Notes under the pieces: model-generated | Databases searched by the model: none | What the model was told of the DNA's origin: nothing | What the model saw: the letters and a program-made list of their open reading frames with translations, nothing else | From: Corythucha ciliata | Lineage: Eukaryota > Arthropoda > Insecta > Hemiptera > Tingidae | Assembly: GCA_038030265.1 (NCBI GenBank) | Contig: CM075942.1 | Location: forward strand, 11,986,029 to 12,050,028 | Direction of reading: 5' to 3' | Length of the DNA: 64,000 bases | Program-made: the position numbers and the translations under genes | Shown: piece after piece, positions 9,996 to 20,850 of the stretch | How positions within the stretch are numbered: the stretch's first letter is position 1 | How the letters are laid out: the number at the start of each line of letters is the position of its first letter

Positions 9996-12674
9996 GCCAA
10001 ACACGCTTGATTGGTAGTTTTGATTTAGACTTTGAGCCAAACTGTCTGGTTTGTTGGTCGATTGTTCTGGATCGTGGGGGTTAATTTGAGGTTTTTTTTA
10101 TTGAAATTGAGGCATGACGATGGGTGCACACATTTCTTTCGGCCAATGAATTCGCTGCATTGTTCCGAGCGGACTCTGTGCAACAATCCTCGCCTCTGAC
10201 AACTCACCCCCTTCCATGTTTACACAGAAATTGCCACCTTTTCCCCTTACAATTACCGCAGCCAGGAAAAAACTTACTGCCATGGTGCATTAACCCACCG
10301 GCCAAACTTCTCCATTGTAAGGAGCCTCACCCCAACGCCCATCAGGAGACATCAAAACTTCTCCATTGTTCACCACGAAAATTAATTTGAGGGTGATTTG
10401 GGCCCCTTCGAACGGAGATTGAATTGAGGGTCAGTCACCCACAGAATTCGGCGCCTGCACTGAAAAACGTTCAAACACTCATTTTTGAACAGTAAAAATG
10501 GGTTAAGGGAGGGGGGGTGACATTCAAATCCTTTCTCGCGAGTATAAAAACAAGGACCTCCCCTGAGACCTGACATTGAAACGAGAAAGAAAGCAAAGTT
10601 TTTCAGTTGGGCATCATAAACATTGATGACCGCTATTATACACGCCATAAACAGGTAGTTAGTAAAAATCTATTTCCCTTCCCCTCTCCTTCAACCCCCC
10701 TCCTACAACCACATTATGGAGAGACCATACTTTATGCATTTACGGCAGCAGGAAGCTTTTTAACAGGTGTCAACATACCTTTATTTTTGTACACGTAATC
10801 CGTCAGTTTATTGCATAATAAAACGCTGGTTTGTGTGGGTGTAATCCTCCCTTCTCCGCGTCAATTCGAGTGAAAAGTTTGAACGAGTCGAATGAAAAAC
10901 GCGAAAATCGCGAGCGTCCTCGGTGTTTTAAAAGCGGCGTGTTGTTTTAAAAGTGGCGGCTTATATGCTTTCGTGATGAGAGGATAAAAACTCTTCTCTT
11001 TAAATGAAAATTAATAATTAGACAACAATTATGTTCGCAGCACTCTCTTTGTCTTCCGGGCAACTGCTACCGTCTCACTTCAATTTTTCTCGCAAAAAAA
11101 AAGGGACTCGAAAGGAATTCCCGCGATAATGACTTTTAATGTCGACCCGCGTGCGGGTATAGGCTTATTGCCGCTAAGTAATTGTTTCGGTCCTATACGC
11201 GTAACAGCCAATTATTTTAAAAACTGTAGTTATAAGACACGGAGACTCCGCGGTGGCGGGCAACAAAATTTCATTATAAAAAAAATTGAACCCATCGAGA
11301 TACGTATAGGCGGTGTTTGGGGAACGGGAAAGAAGGAAAAAAACCTCAAAAAACTGTTTGTCAATAAGGAGAGCTTTGTTTATTTAAAACAGTAGTCAAT
11401 GTTTACAAAATTACTCTTTTTTTTTCTCTCTCTCTCTCCTTTACTCAAACCATCTCTTCCGATTTTCGGACTCCTCAAAAGAAAAAGCCGCGCGCCTTGG
11501 GTGTTTCTTGGTGTGGTGAGGGGTGGGGGAGAGTGAAGGAAGTGTTTTCATCCGATACGAACGAGTCGAATTAACAAACATTGCACCAGTTGGCCAGACA
11601 AACATTCCGCCCCCCCCCTTCTACCCGTCCCTTGCCGCTGTCTCATTTGTACAGGACGCAGGTTGAAATTTAAACGCCCAAAATTTGTGTTGGCCAAAAA
11701 TAATCGTGAGATGAAACGGTTGGTGGGGGAAGGGGGTTGAGAGTAGGAGCGTTACGCGTGGAAAAGATCAATGTCTTTGCAGTTTCAGTTTCTTTCCCCT
11801 GAGCAGAAAAATGCTGAAGAGGTTAGGGGTGGTGGGTGAGAGAGAGTTACCTTAGTGACGACCTCCATAGCGTACGTTGCCATGGTTGCTACCACTACCA
11901 GGAAGGGTGACAAAATAGGGGTTGAAGGGGGATGAATGGTAGAGTGGTCTTTCAAAAGCTGTGAAAGTACTTCCAATGTCAAACAAAGGACCGCGATTAA
12001 AAAAAAAAAAAAAAAAAAGCGACAATTAATGGCCTCAATTAATTGGCCTTCCATATCCAAAGCGAATAACGCGAAGCACATTTTAATTCAAGAGGTTGTT
12101 TTACGACAAAGAGAGGAGGGGGAATCAGACAAAAATCGAACATCACTCGAGAGTAGCAGAATTTTCACTGTGCGTGGGGGCGATCGAGTAGCGGTGAGGC
12201 AGGATCCTTTAAGCCGATTTTCTTAACTTGAGAGCGGCCCTAGGCCCCACTGAGGTCCAAAGGTCTTCCGTGGGATCCCTTGCTTGAAAAATGTGGTCTC
12301 TGAAAACGGGTGGTGTAACTGACGCAAAACCGGCGGCATTGCAGTCAGAACTCGTCAGTGAACCAGCGCACGCTTAAAATGTATACGATTTCTTGTTTGT
12401 GGGCAGAGCGCTATATGATTTCCCGGCGTTATTTTCCAGTTTTTGGACGGAAACTCATAATTCTGGGAGTCATAGTGTCTAAAGGCATTTTGAGGGAGGC
12501 GTAGATGGTGATAAATTGCCAGTTTTACAGTGTAATAATCACTACTATGGGGGGGGGGGGAGTCAAGTCGTGATTCCTGACTGGCGCTCGGGGCTGGCAT
12601 TTTAGCGCCTATCACTCGCTTAAATTAATGTAGTGAGCCCGACGATTGCACAATCGCTTCCAGTGACATTGAGG
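9996..12674. other. No gene seen
   Basis: Low-complexity and AT-rich sequence with an A18 run near 12001-12018 and scattered C or G runs. Short ORFs here lack recognisable domains and have compositions typical of chance. Confidence 0.5.
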
Positions 12675-12786
12675 TTGTAACACGCAGGGATGGCCAACCC
12701 AGGGCCCAGCTGCGGGAGCAAGAAATGGCCCACTGAGCTTTTCACATTTTGCACGCATCGCATTTTGACGCCCCTCGGCGTCACAA

Positions 12787-12838
12787 AAAATACCGGCGAC
12801 AGATGTATTCATTATATCCATCTAACAACATCTAGATA
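12787..12838 (+). repeat. 50-bp direct repeat, left copy
   Basis: AATACCGGCGACAGAT, then TATTCATTATATCCATCTAACA; it recurs at 13096-13143 with few changes. The copies bracket the tRNA gene. Confidence 0.85.
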
Positions 12839-12936
12839 AGATAAAATTCGGCGTGGTTTACCGATCAGTTTCGAGAAACAATGGACCTGGGTTGGGTTCG
12901 GCTTAGCTTATCCCTCGGAGTACGACTCCCATAGGC

Positions 12937-13009
12937 GTCTCCGTGGCGCAAATGGCAGCGTGCTGGACTGGTAATCCAGAGGTTGCGGGTTCAAATCCCG
13001 CCGGGGAGC
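12937..13009 (+). tRNA. tRNA with anticodon GGT (Thr by code), atypical
   Basis: A 73-nt cloverleaf can be drawn: acceptor with six of seven pairs (1:72 is G:G), D stem GCGC/GCGT, anticodon stem CTGGA/TCCAG with a 7-nt loop CTGGTAA, variable loop AGGTT and T arm GCGGG/CCCGC with TTCAAAT. Pol III internal signals are good: a box A-like TGGCGCAAATGG and a box B GGTTCAAATCC. T6 follows. Anticodon GGT would read ACC (Thr), but animal nuclear Thr tRNAs normally use AGT, and the acceptor lacks the usual Thr pairs. It may be a drifted tRNA, a tRNA pseudogene, or a copy amplified inside the hAT-like element. Confidence 0.7.
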
Positions 13010-13011
13010 CA

Positions 13012-13017
13012 TTTTTT
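13012..13017 (+). terminator. Pol III terminator T6
   Basis: TTTTTT starts two bases after the tRNA discriminator, the normal place for RNA polymerase III termination. Confidence 0.7.
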
Positions 13018-13095
13018 CTCGAAACTCGAATCGTGTTGGGCTATGCCCTTCCATCGTCGTCCGGATAATATCAGTCTAATTAATTTATTAATTAA

Positions 13096-13143
13096 AATAC
13101 CGGCGACAGATTTATTCATTATATCCATCTAACATATCTAATT
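13096..13143 (+). repeat. 50-bp direct repeat, right copy
   Basis: Second copy of the 12787-12838 repeat, 309 bp downstream. It is directly followed by the start of the A array. Confidence 0.85.
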
Positions 13144-14640
13144 CGCGAGATAAACCTTTACTTCACGGCTAAAATTGAAAAAAAAAACTCTATAATCGCG
13201 GATAAAATGTAAAAAAAACAGTAATTCGCGTTTAAAATTACGAAACACGCTAATTCACGGATAAAATAGTGAAAAATCGATAATTCACCAATGGTTTTGA
13301 AAAAAAGCGCTGATTAGCGCCTAAACTTACGAAAACCTGCATGAATTCTCGGCTTATTCAGAACGCAAGTTCTTGGCTCAAACTGCGAAAAAACGCCAAT
13401 CGAAAGCTAAAAGCGACAAAAACTGCTAAATCGCTAATGTAAGAAAAGTTGCTAATTCGTGGATGGAATTGAGAAAAATCGCTAATTAGAGGCTAAAATT
13501 AGGAAAAACACGAATTCAGTGCAAAATTCAGATAAATCGCTAACTAACGGCTAAAAAGGTGAAAAATCACTAATTCGCGGCTAAAATGGAGAAAAATCGA
13601 AAAAAGTCATCGATAGAATTGATAAAAAGCGTTTAATGAAGGAAAACGCTAATTCGTGGATTGAATGAAGAAAACGTCAATTCATGGCTTCTGAAGGTAC
13701 CTTCGTGACAGAAAGTGGAAAAAATCGCTGATCAGCGGCCAAATTTCAGAAAAAGCGTTAGGTAATTTACGGCAAAAATTGGGGGAATACTAATGCGTTG
13801 ATGAAACGTAGAAAAATCCGCATAATTAGAGGCTAAAATGAGGAAAAACGCTAATTTGCGGCTAAAATCAAGAAAAATGGCTAATCAGAGGGTTAATTTG
13901 AGAAAATTTGCTAAGGATTTGTTTACGGAAAATTGATAAATCAGGAATAACACTAATTCACTGTAGAATTCGGATAAACCGCTAATTCGCGGCTAAAATG
14001 GGGAAAAATCGGTAATTCATCGCTAAAATTGAGAAGAAGCGCTGACGCGTGAGAAAAAAAAAAAAACGCTAGTTCGCGGTTAAAATGGAGAAAATGCCCA
14101 TTGCGGTTTCGTGGCTGAAAGTGAACGAAATCGCTAATCCACGGCCCCGCCATTCGACCCGGCGTGTAATGCCCTAATTCGCGGATAAAATTTAGAAAAA
14201 GCGAAAATTGGGAAACAAAACTCATTGATGTCTCGCTAGGAGGCTAAAATTTGGCGAAATGCTAAGTCTCGTCTGAAATTTATGGGGTTAAATTGAAAAA
14301 AAAGTTGCTGTTTCACAGAAATAAATTGAGTAAATTGCATGCCGCGCTTCCAAAGACAATTTCGTGGTTAAAATTAGAAAATATAGCGCTAATTCACGGG
14401 TAAAATCGCTCATAAGCGGTTCAAATAAAAAAAAACACAAATTCATTGCATGAAAAATCGCTAATTCACGGCTGAAATGGAGATAAATCGCCAATTTGCG
14501 GCTAAAATTGAGACAAATCGCTAAATTCGCTGCTAAATTGGAGATAAATCGCTAAGTCACCGATGAAATTGAGAAGAAGTGATGAAATGTGGAGAAAAAC
14601 GCTAATTCGTGGCTCCTGAATTCAACTTCACTGAGGCGTT
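13144..14640 (+). repeat. 30-bp tandem array, family A
   Basis: About 50 diverged units with cores GCTAATTCGCGGCTAAAAT and GAGAAAAA, period about 30 bp. A punctuating variant TTCTGAAGG interrupts the regular units now and then (for example near 13688). It is entirely inside the hAT-like element. Confidence 0.88.
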
Positions 14641-14894
14641 GAGGAAAGATTCGCCCGGGGGCCGCCAAATGTTAAAGGCCGGCGCTGCAATGAGCTGCCA
14701 CAGTGCACATTTTTTGTCCAAATGGAAAACGCTATTCCACTGTGGTTTATGTTGTTGAAGCTAATGAACAGGCCCTGAGTGCGTTTTAATCAGGGCGTCA
14801 CGGCCTTTTGCTAAGATAAAACGTGTCGTGCTCGATGATGGTGTTGGGGGGTGGGGGTCGATCAAAGAAGGTTGCCCGGCCCTGTTGTAACCCG

Positions 14895-15119
14895 TGCGAC
14901 TCGTTCTTCATATTGACAGCCATCCGTCACCACCACAACTGACCCGAATGCTGCACCCTGCGTGGGTGTGAAATGACAACCTCAGACCAAGGTGAAAGGG
15001 ACACCCAGCAGTCCGCCGGCAGCAGGGCGCTCTTTTGCCTTCATTTTGTTGTTGTTGAAATGTTCCAATATGAAACTACTTTGAGTTTTTGAGACTAAAA
15101 CCTGAATGCTTCGGTCCTA
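14895..15119. other. Spacer between two A arrays; no gene seen
   Basis: Non-repetitive GC-richer sequence between the hAT-like element and the next array. Confidence 0.4.
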
Positions 15120-16650
15120 AAGTTGGAAAAAGCGAGGATTACCTCTCCAGGAATAGCGCGAGTTACCATGCTGCTCATTAAAGGCGTAGACTCCAGGACT
15201 TTGCGGAGTTCAAGGCAAAATTTGTGTGTACCGGCTTACTCAGGGCAAAATTCAGGGGAAAATTGGAAAGACACAGCTCGCCAAGATCAAAATTAATAAG
15301 AAATTACACCTTTTTTATAACAGCTGGAATTTACATGAAACGTCACATTCTAGGAAACGTTGACGCGAAACGCTGCCAGTGAACGAAAATTCTCGCGAAA
15401 CGCCACGTCGAAGGCAAAATGCCATTAGAGGGGGCAACGTTTTCGCGAAAAGCCACACTTTATGTCATATTCAGAGAAAAATTCACTTGAAACGCAAAAC
15501 TTGGAGAAAGCTTCACGCGAAAGCTACAAATCGCAAGGTACTACTTTACGTGAAACGCTAAATCATGGCCAAATGTGAAAACAAATACAAATTCATGGTT
15601 AAAAATGAGAAAAACAGTAATAGGCACGCGGCTAAAATCGAGAAATAGCGCAAATTCACATGGCTAAAAATGTGTAAAATCGATGATTTGCGACAGAAAT
15701 TGAGAAAAAGTGCGAATTCGTGGTTTCTGAAGGCAAATTGGCTAAAATCGAGAAAAAGCGCAAATTCATTCGACTGAAAGTGAAAAAAACCAAAAAACTG
15801 CTACCTAATTTGACGCTGAATGGTAAGTTTGCAGCTGAAAATGGAGAAAAAGTTCTAGTAAATTAATTCTCATATGCAGAAAAGTGCTAATTTGCGGCTA
15901 AAATTATAGAAGACGCTAAATCACTGCTAAACTTGAGTAGAAGAGCTATTTTGTGGATGAAATTGACAATAAATCGCCAATTTCAGGGTTTAGAGACAAA
16001 TTTGAGCGGTGAAATTGAGACAAAAAACGCTAATGTGCTGCTCTTATAGTCCAAGTCTTTGCCTAGAAGAGAAAACGCGTCAATTTAGTGGCGGCTAAAA
16101 TCGAGAAAAACGCTAATTCAAGGTTAAAATTGAGCAAAATCGTACATTCGTACGATCCCTTGAGATGAGGAAAAAAATAAAATAATTATCAACAAAATTG
16201 GTTAAAAGTCTAATTAGCTGTTCGCTAATTCGCGGATAGAAGTGGAAAAAGGTGCTGATTCAGGGCTAAAATTGTAAAAAATCTTAATAGTTCGCGACTA
16301 AAATTGGAAAAAGGCCAGTTCGCAGTTTCCGGAAGCAAATTTGCCTAAAATTAAGACAAAAAATCAATAATAAAAGGTGAAAAAAATCGCAAGTTTACTG
16401 CTTGAATTAAGAAAAACAAATTCACGGCTACAAGTTATAAAATCTGCTGTTTCAGTGCGAATAAAAGCGGCTAAAATAGAAACAAAAGCGCTAATTCTCG
16501 GCTAAAATTGAGAATAAGTGTCACTTTTCTGTTTATGAAGGTATAATAAATTCGTCCAACGTCGAGAAAAGGTGCAAATTCATGCCTGTAAGTAAAGAAA
16601 ACTGGTAATTTGTGGCTAAAACTGAAAAAAAAAAACAAAAAAACTACACG
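15120..16650 (+). repeat. 30-bp tandem array, family A with a variant start
   Basis: The first ~450 bp use a variant unit rich in GCGAAACGC and CGCGAAA; from about 15560 the normal A unit resumes. GCTAATGTGCTGCTCTTA at about 16029-16046 is the same punctuation sequence that recurs in reverse in the 49-51 kb array. Confidence 0.82.
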
Positions 16651-19027
16651 GTCAAGGAGTGAAATCATCGGTTATCATTAAGTAACAGCCAAAACAAGAG
16701 ATCTGTGCTTGAAAGACCATGTAGTCTGAGGCGAAAATTCCAGTTTCTATAGCCCTTTGGGTCTGTTTCGAGGTCTTTATATGACAGTTTTGAGGCGTCA
16801 ATGTCAGTTTCTATTGGACTATTTGAGTTTTTTTGATCATTTTGGTAGACAAAGTTGTTTCGGTAGTGTAATTTGGTGGTTTTGGCTTGTGGGGAGGGGG
16901 GCAAAATGACTAGTTTGACGGATTCCGAGACAAGCTATAGTTTCTAAGGTCCTAATTGAGTTTGGTATGCCACCCGAAGGTACGTGCCCAGTATTTAGCC
17001 GAATTGTCAGATTCTGGGTTAAGAAATTGAACATTATACCAGCTCGTATGGCGTCTACTCCCCCCTCCTTTAAGTGTTGTGTGCGCTTCCGTTCAATCCT
17101 TTTTTACTGCTTCATTTTAAAGCGTTTCAAGTCACGTCTATACCTCCCTTATTCTCCAACTCTTTCCCCAAGCCCTATAAATGAAAATTAAGTAATAAAT
17201 AAGTCTTGAATTAACAGCAAAATGACGGTACACACCGGACTCGGCAATAAAAACTAGAACGACCAGAAATAGCGCCAGCGGGTGTCACGATGTTTAGAAT
17301 GGTGGGAGGGGGTTGGGGGTAGAATCAAAAAATAAAGAAGCGAGAGGAAAAAGTCAACACTATAAGGGCTCACTGCGGGAATCCGTGTGTTTGATGGTAG
17401 GGGGGGGGGGCGGTGCGAGGGAAGAAAATTGAGAACCTCCGCCGTATATAGCGTTCAACTTTTACCGACCAATAAACTCTAACTGCCGATTAAACATTTA
17501 CCCTTCTTATTAACATGTTTATGACTCACCGTGTTTTCTTCATTTTATCGTAATTAAACACCCTCCCCCTCACACCGCGGCTCTCTTTAAATGGTCCGAC
17601 ACGCTGATAAGATGCGAGGGGTGGTCGGTGGAGGAGAGAGAGTGCTAAAACAGCTTTCGGTTGACGGTTTTTTAGCCGGCCGCTTTAATTAAACGAAAAA
17701 CTTGCATCCCCAGAACTCTCTGTTACACCCTACACCCTCAAAAAAAATTGTTTTTGCCTCTTAAATGTCCCAGTCCTTTCACCCTTCTTACACGACTTTC
17801 CCTTTTTTTTTTTTTTTTTTTTTTTTCTTCAAGATCCTTGCCCTTTTAGGAAGTCTACGTGTACACGTTCCGAAGGGCCGCTGGGCATAAAAACACGTCT
17901 TGAATAGGTGCGCTCGCCTTTAGGGCCTCATTTCCTTAAACATTTGCTTGTGAAACAAAACAAAAAACGAAAAAAAAAAGAAAAAGAGTCTCTTTGAAGA
18001 GGCAAGAGAGTGGAGGGTTGGTGAACTCGGCAGTAAATAACTTGGAAGTTTGATAGGCTCTATGGTGATGCAGGGACATAGAGGGCTCCGATGGAGTTTT
18101 AGGTATGCAAATTCGAGACGACCATTTATTTTTAAATCTCTCCCGCCAGTTTTTTTTTTTTTTTTTTTTAGTTTAATAATATAAAATGGTCTCTCTTGTC
18201 TGATCTGAAGATCGTTAAAACGTTGGGCTATAAATTCGATCGCGTCCGGAGAAAAAATATCCTTTTAGAAGGTGGGAAACAGAGAAACCTGTTTTTTTTC
18301 TCTCTCTCTCTCAACCCAAGCCATCAAATATGGTGGGTATCGAAATGGCCGCTTGGACAGAGGCGATAAAATAAAAGAAGCTTAAAGTTTTTTTTTTGTG
18401 TTTTTTGAAGGTAGTTATTTCACGAGGAAAGAAGAATTTCTATACGCCTACAGTCGTCTTCCAGCGTTGATGAAGAAGGGAGGGGGGCTTAAAATGAGCT
18501 CAACTGCTTCGTAGGAAGGATTGATGTGGTCGAAGTACTCAAAGTGTGATTCAATAAGTCTTTGAGAGTTACAAGGTTGTTTTCAAGCTTTTACAAACAG
18601 TTTTATACAACCTTTTCAACTTCCTTTACAGTTCTCTCGCGCTCGTTTATGGGTAATTAACTTAATGAATATATGGGTTGTCGCGGTTGGACGAAAGGGA
18701 TGGAAGGGAAGTTAGGGGGGGGGGTGTTTTCATTCACCGGGATTTTAACGATTTCATTAAGTGATTCCGAGTGATGCTGAGGCGTGGAAATACGCTCCGC
18801 GTCCTTCGTTTATGATGTGGCATAAGGATTTGCTCCCCGCGTTATGATACTTTATACGTATAAATAATGAGCGTATTGAAACGCCGGAACACGCGCTCAG
18901 ATCGAGAGAGAAAATGAGTGAGAAGCATAAAACAGACATTTTCAACTCATTAAATTAATAAAGGCGATGGAAACTGTCTAAGTGATGGCGTTTCTGCGGG
19001 CCTTTGTACAGCGCCCAGCCTGTTCCA
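16651..19027. other. No gene seen; poly-T runs
   Basis: Contains T runs of about 20 near 17804-17826 and 18150-18169, G-runs near 17401 and 18716, and short ORFs without recognisable features. Confidence 0.5.
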
Positions 19028-19760
19028 CACTGAGAAAAATCAAAAGATTAAAGGGACGGTCGGATTAATTCCACGGTCAAAAATGGTATATTTCCTGACA
19101 CTTTTTAAAAAGAACGGTGAGAAAAAAAACGGAAACGGTCAAAGTTCAATCACTTTGATGCATGTCACCGTCAACATAAAATTTAGCCGATGCCTAAAAT
19201 GAAACTATAGCCTGCCCGTACTGCGAATCCATGTACGCAATGACCGTCGGAATTATAACTCCACCGTTCTTATTGTATGAGTCAAGGACCGTTTCTTAAA
19301 CTTTATGCCTTAGATCTTATAAATGTAACCGGTCCGCATTTAATCTAGCCGTGCATGGAAAGTATAATAATTTATTGTTTTTCATAGAGCCATAGTGAGT
19401 AGACATAAAGGAGGATTTTCAATACCCTTCATGACAAATACTAGAAAACTGAGTGGGCAAAAAGATTTGAGAGGCAGTACCATCGCCTGGAATATTCTTG
19501 CATTTTTTGGGCAACAGTGAGACACTGCGTGCTGTAGAAGCGAGTGAATTACTCTTATAAGGACGGTTGAGTTCATTTAGTGGGTTGTAATGATTCAAAA
19601 GCCGGTGGGTTCAATCTAAAGACGGTGAACTCAATAAAAGGCGGTGGATATGTCGCAGGATTTTTGTCGAATCAGTCTTTTTCTAAAAATCCTAGCATTT
19701 TTGTAAAACGCCGCCTTTTTGTAGAACAATCTGGGCTTTCTCAATTAGCCTGGACTATTT
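19028..19760 (+). repeat. Left subterminal CGGT repeat region
   Basis: Repeated CGGTC, ACGGT or CCGTC motifs at 25-45-bp spacing, clearest at 19560-19650 where GGACGGTTGAGTTC-like units run in series. The ORF at 19580-19762 is a by-product. Confidence 0.6.
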
Positions 19761-19958
19761 AGCCTTATTGCAAATAGCCTGCAGTCCTTCAGGCTCATTA
19801 TCGAAGCAACTTACGATATCAAAAAAAGCCTAACTTGTCTAGGCTCTTTGTAAAGAAGCTTTACTCGTTTCACCGTATTGTGTTACACCCAGCCTACTAA
19901 CTGATAACGAATCACTAGCGTGCCTAGAGAACCTATAATCAGACAGATAGAATCACAT

Positions 19959-20078
19959 GCGCCATGTTCGCTCTTATCAATTATCAGTCTAGTAAAATCC
20001 ACCTTTTGCTGATATTTTGTGGATGTCTACAAACCACCCCCAACCATTCTTATTAAACTGATAAGACGAACATGGCGC
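19959..20078. repeat. Inverted repeat around the 19.9-20.1 kb segment
   Basis: GCGCCATGTTCG, then TTATCAG at 19959-19979 is inverted at 20058-20078 with small differences. Weaker inverted similarity continues outward to TAGCGTGCC at about 19917 and 20110. It could be a small MITE or a stem-loop segment. Confidence 0.5.
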
Positions 20079-20359
20079 CGTATGCGTCTACTCGTCTTTA
20101 AAGGTTCCTTAGCGTGCCCAGAGATAGGTCAGAAGCTACCTTGACTGAAAGAACGATTTATGCCAAAGTCAAGGAAGCTTCATAAATACCAAAACTGGTC
20201 ACGGAAGGCTTCTGGAGGACGTCTTGACTGGAGGAATGTTCATAAATACGGCCATAGCCCTTAGCCTAATAGTTATTCGAGAGCTTGCGACAGTCCGATT
20301 CAACCGGAATAACATTTGTCCTAGTTGATAAATTTTGTGTAGAGGAATGAGCGATGAGG

Positions 20360-20842
20360 GATGAGCGTCTGCCTGGGGCATTTACCCTCAGCGGGCAGTC
20401 AAATCCCTGAATTTGGGACATGAGTCATCCGAAAGAACACAGTCTGGAAACTTGTCTCATTCGGGAGGTTTTTAGGAGCTTCTGCCTGGGGCATTCGCCC
20501 TCAGTGGCCAGTTTCATGACTGTGTTCCACCATTAGGGGTTAATGTCTCAAATTTGGAGAACTTGATTTGCTGCTGGCAAACGCCCCAGGCAGACGCTCA
20601 TTTTCGTATTCGGCACCACAAAAACTGTTGAATGAGACCATTTGTTAAATATGACTAAGTTCATAAGTTCATTCGGTTCATTCTGACTTGCCCCCGAGAG
20701 CAAAATATTCCTCAGGCAGACGACGCCAACAGACGCTCATCACGTTCGTATTCAGCTCCATAAAACCTATCGAATGAGACCAGAATATATGAAGAAGTAC
20801 ATCCAGTTTATTCGTATTCCACATTTAGGGAATTTCACGGGC
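20360..20842. repeat. Dispersed CAGGCAGACGCTCAT repeat, both orientations
   Basis: A block with TCTGCCTGGGGCAT and CCCTCAG (20369, 20480) or its reverse (about 20579, 20711), followed by ATTCGGC and TCGAATGAGACCA, recurs about every 110-180 bp. It continues at 23157-23230 on the far side of the nested hAT-like element, proving that element was inserted into it. Confidence 0.65.
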
Positions 20843-20850
20843 CACTGAGG

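Larger units (their letters stand above)
12685..14884. mobile_element. hAT-like non-autonomous transposon carrying a tRNA gene and an A array
   Basis: The left end CAGGGATGGCCAACC and the reverse complement of the right end CAGGGCCGGGCAACC form a hAT-type terminal inverted repeat. Flanks are TTGTAACACG (12675-12684) and TTGTAACCCG (14885-14894), a direct repeat of 8-10 bp with one mismatch, as expected of a hAT target-site duplication. No transposase is encoded. The 2.2-kb interior holds a 50-bp direct repeat, the tRNA at 12937-13009 and about 1.5 kb of family A repeats, so the element mobilised cargo. Confidence 0.72.

Noticed and set aside
12001..12018. A18 run as the tail of a processed pseudogene
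   Set aside because: No gene-like sequence upstream and no flanking direct repeat.
12937..13009. Bacterial contamination, suggested by the GGT anticodon tRNA
   Set aside because: The body does not resemble bacterial tRNA-Thr, pol III boxes and a T6 terminator are present, and flanks are eukaryotic repeats.
13144..16650. 30-bp spaced repeats resembling a CRISPR array
   Set aside because: The units are degenerate and contiguous with no unique spacers, no cas genes are present, and the surrounding sequence is eukaryotic.
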